Shown here: piece by piece, positions 38,530 through 48,525 of the stretch
Layout: each line of letters opens with the position of its first letter
Numbering within the stretch: position 1 is the stretch's first letter
Notes under the pieces: model-generated
What the model saw: the letters and a program-made list of their open reading frames with translations, nothing else
The model's database searches: none
What the model was told of the DNA's origin: nothing
Translations under genes and position numbers: made by a program
From: Chloroflexota bacterium
Lineage (GTDB): Bacteria; Chloroflexota; Dehalococcoidia; Bin125
Assembly: GCA_026707145.1 (NCBI GenBank)
Contig: JAPOXK010000027.1
Coordinates: forward strand, 1-64,000
Direction of reading: 5' to 3'
DNA: 64,000 nt

Positions 38530-39483
38530 TCAGTTCTTGCGCTGCAGGACGCGCTGCACGGCCGCCTCGACCCCGCCTGCGTCCAGGCCGAACCGCTCGA
38601 GCAGCTGATCCCAGCGCCCCGATTCTCCATAGCGGTCTCGCACCCCCACCTGCTCCACCGGCGCCGGGTAGGTCGCGGCCAGCGCCCGTGTGACCGCCGC
38701 CCCGAGTCCGCCCTGCACCAGATGCTCTTCGGCGGTCACGATCGCGCCCGTCTCCCGCGCCGCGGAGATGACGGCCTCTTCATCGAGCGGGGTGATGGTC
38801 GCCATGTTGAGCACGCGCACGGACACGCCCCCTGCGGCGAGGCGCTCGGCGGCCTCCCGCGCCGCCGCGACCAAGTGGCCGCAGGCGATCACGGTCGCAT
38901 CCCCGCCTTCGCGCAAGCGGTGGGCGCGGCCGAGAGCGAAGCGGTACTCGTCCCCGTAGACCATGGGCACTTTGGGCCGTCCCAAGCGGATGTAGAAGGG
39001 CCCCGCCGTGGTACCGGCGGCCCAGATCGCCTGCGCCGCCTCAACGACGTCAGCCGGCACGACGACCGTCATCCCCGGCAGCGCCGTCACGAGCGAAAGA
39101 TCCTCAATCGCCTGCGCCGACGCCCCGTCCTCGCCCACGCTGACGCCGCCGTGACTGGCGACGAGCTTCACGTTGAGCCCAGGCTGCGCCACGCTCATAC
39201 GCACTTGATCGAAGCAGTGGCCGGGAACGAACACGGCGAAGGAGGCCGCAAAGACGGTCTTGCCGTCCGCCGCCAGGCCCGCCGCCATGCTGATCATGTT
39301 CGCTTCCGAGGCGCCGACCGTGTACCAACGCTCGGGGAATGCCGCCTTCAGCTGCCGTCCGCCCGTCGACGCCGATAGATCCGCTTCGAGCGTGACGATG
39401 TCGTAGCCGGCCTCGGCCAGCCGGATCAACGTGGGGCCGAACGCCTCGCGCGTCGCTGCGGCCCGCGCCGCCGTTGCCGTCAC
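38530..39483 (-). CDS. Transketolase C-terminal subunit
   Basis: TLEADLSASTGG, GASEANMISMAAGLAADGKTVFAASFAVFVPGHCFDQVR, GGLGAAV; GTG start overlapping the N-terminal subunit. Confidence 0.92.
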   Translation of the reverse strand: MTATAARAAATREAFGPTLIRLAEAGYDIVTLEADLSASTGGRQLKAAFPERWYTVGASEANMISMAAGLAADGKTVFAASFAVFVPGHCFDQVRMSVAQPGLNVKLVASHGGVSVGEDGASAQAIEDLSLVTALPGMTVVVPADVVEAAQAIWAAGTTAGPFYIRLGRPKVPMVYGDEYRFALGRAHRLREGGDATVIACGHLVAAAREAAERLAAGGVSVRVLNMATITPLDEEAVISAARETGAIVTAEEHLVQGGLGAAVTRALAATYPAPVEQVGVRDRYGESGRWDQLLERFGLDAGGVEAAVQRVLQRKN

Positions 39484-40310
39484 GGGCCGATCTCCTCCAG
39501 CGCCTGCGCGAGCTGCTCGGGCGATGGGCCCTTGCCGTGCCAGGCGGCGGGGTTCGCTTCCATGTAGGACACGCCCTTGCCCTTCGTCGTTTCGGCGACG
39601 ATGACCTGTGGCCGCCCCTTGATCGCCGCCGTCTCCGCGAGGGCCGGCAGCAGTTGGTCGAAATCGTGCCCGTCCTCTACCTGGATCGCGTGCCAGCCGA
39701 ACGCCCGGAACTTTTCGGCCACGTCCCAGAGCCGCAGGATCTCGCCCTCCGGACCGTCGTTCTGGAAATGGTTGCGATCGACGATCGCCGTGATCCGGTC
39801 CGTCTCGAAGTGGGCCGCGCTCAGCGCCGCCTCCCACACCTGTCCCTCGTTGAGCTCTCCGTCGCCGAGCAGGCAGTACAAGCGGCTGTCTCGCCGGTCC
39901 AGCCGGGCCGCCAACGCCTGCCCAATGCAGAACGAGAGCCCCATCCCCAGCGCGCCGGCGCTCATCTCGACGCCGGCCGGCTTGCCCAGCACCGTGTGGC
40001 CCTGCAGCGGACTGCCGAGCTTGCGGAAGGTCGGCAGGAGGTCGGTGCTGAAGTAACCGGCCTCGGCTAGGACCGCGTACAGCACGGGGGTGGCGTGCCC
40101 TTTGCTCAGCACGAAGCGGTCCCGCTGGGGCCAGTCGGGCCGGGCGGGGTCGTAGCGCAGCACCCCCCCGAAATACAGGGCCGTCAGGATCTCCACGGCC
40201 GAGAGAGAACCGCCGGGGTGCCCGGACTGGGCTGCTGCTGTCATCTCCACGATGTGGCGGCGGATCCGCTGGGCCGTCGCTTTGAGATCGAGCGTGGTGC
40301 TGACGGTCAT
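39480..40310 (-). CDS. Transketolase N-terminal subunit
   Basis: AQSGHPGGSLSAVEILTALYF, LSKGHATPVLYAVLAEAG, CLLGDGELNEGQVWEAALSAAHF; ATG at 40310. Confidence 0.93.
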   Translation of the reverse strand: MTVSTTLDLKATAQRIRRHIVEMTAAAQSGHPGGSLSAVEILTALYFGGVLRYDPARPDWPQRDRFVLSKGHATPVLYAVLAEAGYFSTDLLPTFRKLGSPLQGHTVLGKPAGVEMSAGALGMGLSFCIGQALAARLDRRDSRLYCLLGDGELNEGQVWEAALSAAHFETDRITAIVDRNHFQNDGPEGEILRLWDVAEKFRAFGWHAIQVEDGHDFDQLLPALAETAAIKGRPQVIVAETTKGKGVSYMEANPAAWHGKGPSPEQLAQALEEIGP

Positions 40311-40438
40311 GCGCACTCCAACTGTCCGGGCCGGGGGCACGTCAATGCTACCGGCGGGGGGGGGAGGCCAGCTAGGGCCCGGACCACCGTCTCGGCATAA
40401 GGCGCGCGGGTCAGATGTCTCTGCCGCACAGGTCGGAA

Positions 40439-42208
40439 TCAGGGGTTTGGCTTGGCCTGCAGGGTACGCGCCTCTTTGAGGTCGATTCGCGCCCGGTGTC
40501 CGTGCTTCTCAAGTAATGACAGGAGTTGAGCGCCGTTGATTAGTGTCAGTGGCTTGTCCTTAGCGAAACCGACGGAGTCGGCACCATAATCTGAGGTTGT
40601 CACTAGGATCCCTCGGTCGGCGCCCTCGTGCATGACCGTGCCGTACAAATCGCGTACGGCAGCGACACCGACCGTATTGGTGTAGCGCTTCGCCTGGATC
40701 ACGTACTTACCGCCACGGATCGGGTCGGGATCGAAAGCAATCGCATCCACGCCCCCATCTCTACTGGCCTGCGTCACTTTGACTTCGCCACCTTTCGAGA
40801 CGAACTCCTGCTCGAATATTTCGCGCACCAGGTGCTCGAAGCTCTCCCAGTCCATGGTCGCCAGATTCGACTCGGCGGATAAGTCCCGAACAATATCTCT
40901 GGACTCGACAAACCGTCGATCGCCCGTATCGAGTTGGAGGATTGGCTGAACGGGCGTGAGCGTCGCGAGTTTCGCAGCAGACACACCCTTCAGCGAGCGG
41001 TAGCAAGCCCGGGGCTCGATCTCTGCAAGGTTCAACGCGAGAAATTCCTCTCGTCGTGCCTGTACTGACATGATGCAGCTCTTGCCGCGCTGCCCTGTTG
41101 CTGGATCGATGCTCTCGACCCAACCGTTGAACACGATTGCATCGAGTGCCGCGATATCGTCTGCTTCGTACAGTTCGTGGATGGTGCGCAGCGCGATCTG
41201 GTGAAGGACGTCTTCGTACAATGTGTCTTTCTCACGATCGGAGATGTGAGTCTCCTTGCGCTCGTCGCGGCTCTGCACATATGTGACGCTTTTGACTGTG
41301 GGCATTGAGTCTTTTTGGGGTAGTCGGTACTCAACGACGATGGTTTTCGTATCGACGTTAAATCCAAGGTCGAAATCAATGTTCATCCAATCTGGGTATT
41401 CGGAATCGTTCAGAACAAGCTCGGCGTGTTCCTCGATAGGGCGGCTGTTCCCCCCATCCCACTGCTCGTAGCTATGCCGGAACGCGTCCACTTCGGCATT
41501 GGCTGCATCCTGTCGGTTTTTGTAATTGGCCTCTTCCGTTTCCCAGTCCTGCTGCTCCGAATCGAATATCTTCTGGCGTTCCGCGTCTGCGCGGTCCGCT
41601 TTATCGGAGGCTTTATCGGAGGCGTCCTGCCACTTCTTAAGCGCTCGCTCAAATGCGGTCCGGGCCGCTGCTTCCTTTCCCTTCCGCTTGGACGAGAAAA
41701 TTCGATCGAAGATATTGAGTTGCGGTGGCGTGTAGGTGGGAGCAGGATGTGTCGGCCGATCGGCCGGACGGAAGCCACGAGGCTTTCCAGTCTCCTGGTC
41801 GTACTCAATGCCTGCAGTCTGCTTGGGCTTGCGGGTCATAGGCGCGTGACTCTTGAGCGATTCCCAGTCCACGCGATCATCGATACCAAGCGTGTGGCCT
41901 AGGATGTTTCTGCAGGCCTCTAGCGCTTCTTCAGCCTCTGCCGTTTCCGTTTCGGCAGCTGCCTTACCAGCTTCCCGGCGGGCTTCACGTTCTTCGCGCG
42001 CAAGACGCTTCGCGTACTTCTCAGCCCAGCGTGCGAGGTGAGCGCTGAGCTTGTTCTCGAGTACGCCTCTGTCGCGATCGCTCAACACGCGATGCTCATT
42101 GAGACCGTCGTGCCAAACCTCAATCTGGAAGCCTGACACGCGGCCAGTAGATGTCAGGCGCGCGGTGACCTCACTGACGCGGACAGGGTCTTGTCGTTTG
42201 CGAGCCAT
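40439..42208 (-). CDS. Mrr-type restriction endonuclease with coiled-coil N-terminus
   Basis: C-terminal DWESFEHLVREIFEQEF...DGGVDAIAFDPDPIRGGKYVIQAKRYTNTVGVAAVRDLYGTVMHEGADRGILVTTSDYG (D-(x)n-QAK Mrr_cat). Confidence 0.9.
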   Translation of the reverse strand: MARKRQDPVRVSEVTARLTSTGRVSGFQIEVWHDGLNEHRVLSDRDRGVLENKLSAHLARWAEKYAKRLAREEREARREAGKAAAETETAEAEEALEACRNILGHTLGIDDRVDWESLKSHAPMTRKPKQTAGIEYDQETGKPRGFRPADRPTHPAPTYTPPQLNIFDRIFSSKRKGKEAAARTAFERALKKWQDASDKASDKADRADAERQKIFDSEQQDWETEEANYKNRQDAANAEVDAFRHSYEQWDGGNSRPIEEHAELVLNDSEYPDWMNIDFDLGFNVDTKTIVVEYRLPQKDSMPTVKSVTYVQSRDERKETHISDREKDTLYEDVLHQIALRTIHELYEADDIAALDAIVFNGWVESIDPATGQRGKSCIMSVQARREEFLALNLAEIEPRACYRSLKGVSAAKLATLTPVQPILQLDTGDRRFVESRDIVRDLSAESNLATMDWESFEHLVREIFEQEFVSKGGEVKVTQASRDGGVDAIAFDPDPIRGGKYVIQAKRYTNTVGVAAVRDLYGTVMHEGADRGILVTTSDYGADSVGFAKDKPLTLINGAQLLSLLEKHGHRARIDLKEARTLQAKPNP

Positions 42209-42586
42209 GAGTGTGCCTCTTATCTTTTGGTGAGATCAGATCGTCTCCGTCGCCAATCGTGCTTGTACTACATCCTGTCGAAACCATGCCCTATCTCTCC
42301 AACAACACCTGCATCACGTACTGCAAGATCACGTCATCGCCAGCCTCGGTATCTTCGATTGGGGTCAGCAACATTAAGGCCGGGACAGCGATGCTGGGGT
42401 CAGTTGGCCCTGAGGTTGATTCCGTATGTCTTCGGCGTGCGACTGACCTGCTGCCTGACCGAGAACGCGACTAGCACGAATCCTGTGCTGCAGTGACCGA
42501 ATTGCTGTGCGTACGCAACGTCGTTGCCAGGTTGTCGAGTTCTTTAAACTGAGGCTCAGTGCATACGCGTTAGGCTCACGCGCGCC

Positions 42587-43177
42587 ATGTCGACCGACGC
42601 CGTCCGGCTCTTCATCGCCGTGCCCGTGCCGCCCGCGGTGCGCGCGGAGCTCCAGCGTGCGCGCCGCCGCTTCGAGGGGGGCGGGGTGCCGCGCCTGCGC
42701 TGGGTCCGCGCCGAGGCGGTCCATCTGACGTTGAAGTTCCTCGGCGAGATCCCGTCGGCGCGCATCGGCGTCGTCGAGCGGGAATTGGAGGAGGTCTGCG
42801 CCGAGAGCCGGCGCCACGCCCTGCGGCTTAGCGGCTGCGGCGTCTTCGGCGGGCGCCGGCCGCGGGTGCTTTGGGCCGGGCTGGACGGCGCCGTCGCGGA
42901 TACGGCCACGCTCGCGGGGGCGATCGACGCACGCTTGGCGGCGCGCGGTTTCCCATCCGAGCGCCGGGACTTCCGCCCCCACCTGACGCTGGCGCGCGTC
43001 TCCGACGGCGCCACTGCCGACGATCGGGATCGCTTGGCCGGCTTGATCCGGCGGGCCGGAGCACTCCCGCCGCTTGTCCTGCCCGTCGAGCAGGTCCAGC
43101 TTATTCGCAGCGATCTGCAACCCGGCGGCGCGCGCTACACGACGCTGCGCGCATTCCCCTTGGGCGTCGCTCCATAA
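42587..43177 (+). CDS. thpR: RNA 2',3'-cyclic phosphodiesterase (2H family)
   Basis: RLFIAVPVPPAVR, HLTLKFLGEI and HLTLARV (two HxTx motifs). Confidence 0.93.
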   Translation: MSTDAVRLFIAVPVPPAVRAELQRARRRFEGGGVPRLRWVRAEAVHLTLKFLGEIPSARIGVVERELEEVCAESRRHALRLSGCGVFGGRRPRVLWAGLDGAVADTATLAGAIDARLAARGFPSERRDFRPHLTLARVSDGATADDRDRLAGLIRRAGALPPLVLPVEQVQLIRSDLQPGGARYTTLRAFPLGVAP

Positions 43178-43286
43178 AGATGCCGGGCGAGCCCGAGAGC
43201 GGAGTGCTAGATTGACGGGAGAAACGACGGAAGCGTGAGGTGGCGCCCGTTGGTGCGAACAGCTTTCGAGTAGCGTGGCAATACAG

Positions 43287-43310
43287 GGCCGCCGGTCGGG
43301 CGGTCTTTTT
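43287..43310 (+). terminator. Intrinsic terminator upstream of the SWIM-like gene
   Basis: GGCCGCC-ggtcg-GGCGGTC followed by T5. Confidence 0.65.
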
Positions 43311-43351
43311 GGTGCAGCGAGGTCGGTCTTCGCGGTCGAGAGGACCTGAGT

Positions 43352-43609
43352 ATGAATAGCAGTCTGATCGGCAAGATCGAGAAAGCGCGGATGTACGCGA
43401 GCGAGCGGGATCGGATCAGGATCGATTCGCTCAGCTGTAGCCTGCGGGGCGACAACAGCACGCACACGATCACTCTCACAGCCGGCGCTTGGTCCTGCGA
43501 CTGTCACTTCTTCCGGCGCCACGCAACCTGTTGCCACTCCATGGCCATGGAGCGCGTGCTGGGCGAGCTCTTGCCCAACGAGGTGCGTCCGCGCGCCATC
43601 TCCGCCTAG
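43352..43609 (+). CDS. Small SWIM-zinc-finger-like protein
   Basis: 85 aa with WSCDCHFFRRHATCCHSMAMER, matching the CxC-xn-CxH SWIM pattern. Confidence 0.7.
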   Translation: MNSSLIGKIEKARMYASERDRIRIDSLSCSLRGDNSTHTITLTAGAWSCDCHFFRRHATCCHSMAMERVLGELLPNEVRPRAISA

Positions 43610-43622
43610 CGCTCCCACGCTG

Positions 43623-44885
43623 CTAGCGGCGCTGCTCCTCCTCGTAGCGCCGCAGCACGAGGCAGGCGTTCTGTCCGCCGAAGCCGAAAGAGTTCTTGAG
43701 AACCACGTCCACCTTCGCCTCCCGCGCGGTGCCCGGGACGTAATCCAAGTCGCAGGCCGGATCCGGCGTCTCCAGATTCACGGTTGGGTGGATGCGTCCC
43801 GTCTCGATCGACCGCACCGCCGCGATCGATTCCAGCGCCCCTCCCGCTCCGAAGCCGTGTCCGATCATCGACTTCGTCGCGCTGATCGCGACGCGGTATG
43901 CGTCTTTCCCTAACGCGGTCTTCAGCGCCTTGGTTTCGGAGACGTCGTTGAGCGGCGTCGAGGTGCCGTGCGCATTGACGTAGTCGACCTCGCCGGGGCC
44001 GGTTCCCGCGTCATGCAGGGCGGCGATCACCGCGCGCACGGGACCGTCGCCGCTCTCGTCCGGAGCCACTAAGTGATAGGCGTCCGCGCTCGCGCCGAAT
44101 CCAGCGACCTCGGCGCGGATGCGAGCGTCGCGCGCCCGTGCGTGCGCCTCGCTTTCGAGCACGAGGATGCCGGCGCCCTCTGCGGGCACGAAGCCATCCC
44201 GATCCGCGTCGAAGGGACGGCTGGCGCGCTGCGGGGCGTCGTTGCGGGAGCTGAGCGCGCGCATCACCGCGAACGATCCCGCCATCACCTCGACCATGGC
44301 GGCCTCGGTGCCGCCGCTGACGACGACGTCCGCCGTCCCCCGGCGGATCAGCTCCGCCGCTTCGCCGATCGCTTGCGTGCCCGCCGCGCAGGCCGTCACG
44401 ATCGTGCTGTTGTACCCGAGCAGTCCGAATTGCATCGAGACGTTCGAGGCGGCCATGTTCGGGAGGACGCGTGGGATCAGGAGTGGGTCGAGCCGCATCG
44501 CCCCCCGCTCCTGCATGTGCAAGACGCCCGCCTGAATGTTCGGCAGCCCGCCGATGCCGTTGCCCAGCACCACCCCTATGCGTGTGCGGTCTTCGGTGCC
44601 GAGGTCCAGATTCGCATCCTCGAAAGCTTGGGCCGCTCCCGCCACGGCGAATTGCGAGAAGCGCGCCATGCGCCGCGCGTCTTTGCGGGCCATATGATCC
44701 GTGGGCGTGAAGTTCCGCACCTCGCCTGCGATCTGGCACGCTAAGCCCGACGGATCGAACGCTTGCAGCCGTTCGATCCCGCTGCGTCCTGCCAGACACG
44801 CCTCCCAGAACGCGTCGACGCCGATCCCCAGGGGGCTAATGGCGCCCATGCCCGTGATCACGACGCGCGGGCGGTTGCCAGGCAC
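43623..44885 (-). CDS. fabF: Beta-ketoacyl-ACP synthase II
   Basis: RVVITGMGAISPLGIGVDAFWEACLAGRSGI, TACAAGTQAIGEA, NAHGTSTPLND, KNSFGFGGQNACLVLRRY. Confidence 0.96.
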   Translation of the reverse strand: MPGNRPRVVITGMGAISPLGIGVDAFWEACLAGRSGIERLQAFDPSGLACQIAGEVRNFTPTDHMARKDARRMARFSQFAVAGAAQAFEDANLDLGTEDRTRIGVVLGNGIGGLPNIQAGVLHMQERGAMRLDPLLIPRVLPNMAASNVSMQFGLLGYNSTIVTACAAGTQAIGEAAELIRRGTADVVVSGGTEAAMVEVMAGSFAVMRALSSRNDAPQRASRPFDADRDGFVPAEGAGILVLESEAHARARDARIRAEVAGFGASADAYHLVAPDESGDGPVRAVIAALHDAGTGPGEVDYVNAHGTSTPLNDVSETKALKTALGKDAYRVAISATKSMIGHGFGAGGALESIAAVRSIETGRIHPTVNLETPDPACDLDYVPGTAREAKVDVVLKNSFGFGGQNACLVLRRYEEEQRR

Positions 44886-44887
44886 GG

Positions 44888-46294
44888 CTAGGACTCCGCG
44901 CGCGCCGATGTCGGCGCCGTGCCGCGCTGCTGTAGCGTGAGGGCGCGCGTCTCGGCCGCCAGGAAGATCGACCCCAGCACGGCGATCACGTCTTGCTCCC
45001 CTGCCAGGCCGCGTGCCGCGCCGAGGGCGTCGGCCACGGTCGTCTCCACCAGCATTGCCCTCTCGAATCCGGCGAACGCCTCCGCCAGTGCGGGCGCCTC
45101 CAGAGCGCGCGGATGGTCCGGCTGGGTCACGACCAGCGCCGCCGCGTGCTCGTGAAGGAGCTGTGCGACGGCTGCCAGATCTTTATCGCGCAACATGCCC
45201 ACCACCACCACCAGCCGCTCGTGCGGGAAGTAGCTGCGCAGCGACTCCAGCACGCGGTCGAACGATTCGCCGTTGTGTGCCGCGTCGATGACGAGGCGCG
45301 GGTTGTCGGCGATCAGCTCCAGACGCGCCGGCCAGCGCACGGTGGCGAGACCAGTCCGGATCGCGCGCCCTTCGATGGCCAGCCCCTGTGCCCGCAGCCC
45401 TGCGATCGCGGCGAGCGCCGTCGCGGCGTTCTCGATCTGGTGGTGCCCCATCAGCGGCAGCAGATAGAGGTTGCTCTCGGCCGACGTCTCTTCGCTATGT
45501 TCCGCCGGGTCGGCGGCGTCTCTCGGCCCGATCCGCAGCCACTGGCCGTGCCGATCGGTCCCGGCGTACTCCCAGCGGTAGTGCTCCGTCACCTGCGTCA
45601 GGGGTACGCCGACCTCTTGCGCCCGTGTGATCACCTGCGCGGCGGCGGTGCGACTCCGCTGCGGACCGAGCACCGCGGCCTGCGTCCCCGGGACGATGAT
45701 CCCCGCTTTCTCTGACGCGATGCGGCTCAGCTCGGGCCCCAGGATGTTGGCATGCTCTTCCGAGATGGCGGTGATGACGGCGATGTCCTTCTCGGCGAGT
45801 ATGTTGGTGCTGTCGAGACGGCCGCCGAGACCCACCTCGATCACTTGCGCCTCCACCGCGGCCTCGCGAAAGGCGAGGAAGGCCATGGCGGTGAGCAGCT
45901 CGAACGTGCTGAGCCGGCCCGGAGCATCGCGCAGCTCCGCAACGACCACGGGCTCCAGCTGCTCGACCAAATCGGCGAACGTCTCCTGCCTGATTGCCGC
46001 TCCGTCGATCGCGATCCGCTCGGTGAACTCGTGCAAGTGCGGGCTCGTATAGAGCCCAGTGCGCAGCCCCTGCGCCCGCAGGATCGACTCGACCATCGTC
46101 GCCACCGATCCCTTGCCTTTCGACCCGGCGACGTGCACCGTGAGGCGGCCTGCCTCCGGCCGGTCCAGCCGCTGCAGCAGCGAGGTGATCCGATCCAGTG
46201 CGAACGCGCCCGCTTCCCGATCGGCTTGGCGTGACCGTTCGAAGTCGGCGAATCCGAGCAAGTAGTCGACGGCGGCGCGGTAGTCCATGCCCAC
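44888..46294 (-). CDS. folC: Folylpolyglutamate synthase/dihydrofolate synthase
   Basis: VHVAGSKGKGSVATMVESILRAQGLRTGLYTSPHLHEFTERI, EVGLGGRLDSTNI. Confidence 0.95.
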   Translation of the reverse strand: MGMDYRAAVDYLLGFADFERSRQADREAGAFALDRITSLLQRLDRPEAGRLTVHVAGSKGKGSVATMVESILRAQGLRTGLYTSPHLHEFTERIAIDGAAIRQETFADLVEQLEPVVVAELRDAPGRLSTFELLTAMAFLAFREAAVEAQVIEVGLGGRLDSTNILAEKDIAVITAISEEHANILGPELSRIASEKAGIIVPGTQAAVLGPQRSRTAAAQVITRAQEVGVPLTQVTEHYRWEYAGTDRHGQWLRIGPRDAADPAEHSEETSAESNLYLLPLMGHHQIENAATALAAIAGLRAQGLAIEGRAIRTGLATVRWPARLELIADNPRLVIDAAHNGESFDRVLESLRSYFPHERLVVVVGMLRDKDLAAVAQLLHEHAAALVVTQPDHPRALEAPALAEAFAGFERAMLVETTVADALGAARGLAGEQDVIAVLGSIFLAAETRALTLQQRGTAPTSARAES

Positions 46295-46370
46295 ATCCCC
46301 GCTGACGGGCGGCCGGCTGGAGACTCAGCGTAGCGGTACGCTACGCCACGGCAAGGGGGAAGAGCACGCA

Positions 46371-46997
46371 ATGCCCGATCGGCAACCCGCACGGACGCTG
46401 TTGCTGGCAACCCACAACGCCGGCAAGCTGCGCGAGCTGCGCCGGCTGATCGGCGCGGACTGGGCGTTGGTGGCCCCGGGAGAGGCGGGCCTCGATCACC
46501 TCCGCGTGGTGGAGAGCGGGGCCACCTACCGGGAAAACGCGGCGCTCAAGGCGCGCGCCTTCGCCGACGCGTCCGGTCTGCCCGCTCTGGCCGACGATTC
46601 CGGCCTTGAAGTCGAGGCCTTGGCGGGCGCGCCGGGCATCCGCTCGGCCCGTTATGCTGGAGCCGGCGCAACGGCCGCCGCCAACCGAGCGCGGCTCCTG
46701 GCGGCGCTGGAGGGCGTCCCGGCAGAGGGCAGGAAGGCTCGCTATCGGGCGCTGGTCGCCGTGGCACTGCCGCGCCAGTCGCGCGTCTGGTGTACGGAGG
46801 GGATCGTGACGGGCAGCATCGCAAGCGACGAGCGAGGCAGCGAAGGCTTCGGCTACGATCCGCTCTTCGAATTGCCGGACGGCAGGCGCATGGCCGAGCT
46901 GACCATGGATGAGAAGAACCGCATCAGCCACCGGGCCCGCGCCCTGCAGGCCGCTGCGCCACTGCTGGCACGCGTGCTCACGGAGCCAAGCCGATGA
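46371..46997 (+). CDS. rdgB: XTP/dITP diphosphatase
   Basis: [55 protein letters not shown]. Confidence 0.95.
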   Translation: MPDRQPARTLLLATHNAGKLRELRRLIGADWALVAPGEAGLDHLRVVESGATYRENAALKARAFADASGLPALADDSGLEVEALAGAPGIRSARYAGAGATAAANRARLLAALEGVPAEGRKARYRALVAVALPRQSRVWCTEGIVTGSIASDERGSEGFGYDPLFELPDGRRMAELTMDEKNRISHRARALQAAAPLLARVLTEPSR

Positions 46998-48022
46998 GCG
47001 GTCGAACGCCTGCGGGGCCTGTAGTGACCGACACCCACGGCCGCCCCCTGCGCGACCTGCGCATCTCAGTAACCGATCGCTGCAACTTCCGCTGCCGCTA
47101 TTGCATGCCGCGCGAGCTCTTCGGTCCCGGCTTCGAGTTTCTCCCTAGCTCCGAGATCCTCAGCTTCGAGGAGATCACCCGTTTGACGCGGATCTTCGTC
47201 GCGGAGGGCGTTCGCAAGATCCGGCTCACCGGCGGCGAGCCCCTTCTCCGGCGCGAGCTGCCGACGTTGGTGGCGATGCTCGCGGCGATCCCGAACGTGG
47301 ATCTGACCCTCACCACCAACGGCTCGCTGCTGGAGCAGCAAGCGGCGCCGCTCGCGGCGGCGGGGTTGCGACGCGTAACCGTCAGCCTTGATGCGTTGGA
47401 CGAAGACCTCTTCCAAGCGATGACCGACGCCGGCTTCCCCGTGGCCAAGGTGCTGGCCGGGATCGACGCGGCCGCGGCCGCGGGTCTGCGCCCCCTGAAG
47501 GTCAACGCGGTGGTGCGGCGCGGCATGAACGACGCGGCCATTCTGCCGCTGGCGCGCTACTTCAAGGGCAGCGGCCATGTGCTGCGCTTCATTGAGTACA
47601 TGGATGTGGGACATACCAACGGCTGGTGTCTCGACGAGGTGGTGCCGGCTGCGGAGATCATCGAACGGATCGACGCCGAGCTGCCGCTGGAGCCGCTGGA
47701 ACCCAACTATCGGGGAGAAGTGGCGGCGCGCTACCGCTACCGCGACGGCTCCGGCGAGATCGGCGTCATCGCCTCGGTGACTCGGCCGTTCTGCGACGAC
47801 TGTACCCGCGCGCGCCTCTCGGCCGACGGGAAGCTCTATACTTGCCTCTTCGCGTCGATCGGCACGGACCTGCGCCAACCGCTGCGCGGCGGCGCGGACG
47901 ACGCGCTGCTGTCACGGATCGTTCGTCGAACCTGGAACGCCCGTGAAGATCGCTACTCTGCGATCCGGTCGAGCCAAACTGCGGACCCTTCTCGCATCGA
48001 GATGTCCTACATCGGAGGCTAG
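46994..48022 (+). CDS. moaA: GTP 3',8-cyclase MoaA
   Basis: [53 protein letters not shown]. Confidence 0.97.
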   Translation: MSGRTPAGPVVTDTHGRPLRDLRISVTDRCNFRCRYCMPRELFGPGFEFLPSSEILSFEEITRLTRIFVAEGVRKIRLTGGEPLLRRELPTLVAMLAAIPNVDLTLTTNGSLLEQQAAPLAAAGLRRVTVSLDALDEDLFQAMTDAGFPVAKVLAGIDAAAAAGLRPLKVNAVVRRGMNDAAILPLARYFKGSGHVLRFIEYMDVGHTNGWCLDEVVPAAEIIERIDAELPLEPLEPNYRGEVAARYRYRDGSGEIGVIASVTRPFCDDCTRARLSADGKLYTCLFASIGTDLRQPLRGGADDALLSRIVRRTWNAREDRYSAIRSSQTADPSRIEMSYIGG

Positions 48023-48024
48023 CG

Positions 48025-48525
48025 GTGGCGGATTCCCGCTCGCTGTCTCATGTCGATCCTGAGGGCCGGCTGCGCATGGTGGACGTCGCCGGCAAGGACG
48101 AGAGCGAGCGCGAGGCCGTGGCCGAGGGACGCGTCTTGCTGCAGCGGTCGACGCTCGATCAGATCAAGGCCGCTACGCTGGCGAAAGGCGACCTCCTCGC
48201 CGCGGCCCGGATCGCGGGCGTGATGGCGGCCAAGCGCACGCATGAGCTCATTCCCCTCTGCCATCCGCTCGCCCTGACGCACGTCGATCTCGCGCTCCGC
48301 CTCTCGGAGCAGGCGCCCGAGGGGTTCGGCGGGGCGGTGGAGATCCGCGCGCGCGTGGGATGCCGTGGCCGCACCGGCGTCGAGATGGAGGCACTGACGG
48401 CCGTAAGCGTGGCGGCCTTGACGATCTACGACATGGCCAAGGCCGTCGACCGTGGCATGCGCATCACGGATATCCGGCTGCGCGAGAAGCTGGGTGGGCG
48501 CTCGGGCGCGATCGAGCTGCCCTAG
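48025..48525 (+). CDS. moaC: Cyclic pyranopterin monophosphate synthase MoaC
   Basis: LSHVDPEGRLRMVDVAGKDESEREAVAEG, KRTHELIPLCHPLALTHVDL, GVEMEALTAVSVAALTIYDMAKAVDRGMRI. Confidence 0.97.
   Translation: MADSRSLSHVDPEGRLRMVDVAGKDESEREAVAEGRVLLQRSTLDQIKAATLAKGDLLAAARIAGVMAAKRTHELIPLCHPLALTHVDLALRLSEQAPEGFGGAVEIRARVGCRGRTGVEMEALTAVSVAALTIYDMAKAVDRGMRITDIRLREKLGGRSGAIELP

Noticed and set aside
42211-42580. Small ORFs between the Mrr-type gene and thpR (e.g. 42211-42474)
   Set aside because: No recognisable motif, short and overlapping alternatives; more likely non-coding flank or decayed sequence
43261-43310. T-box riboswitch upstream of the SWIM-like gene
   Set aside because: GTGGCAATACAG does not match the T-box UGGNACC core and no specifier loop or aminoacyl-tRNA/amino acid gene follows
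42374-43618. 414-aa minus-strand ORF opposite thpR and the SWIM-like gene
   Set aside because: Antisense shadow; both opposite-strand genes have recognisable motifs
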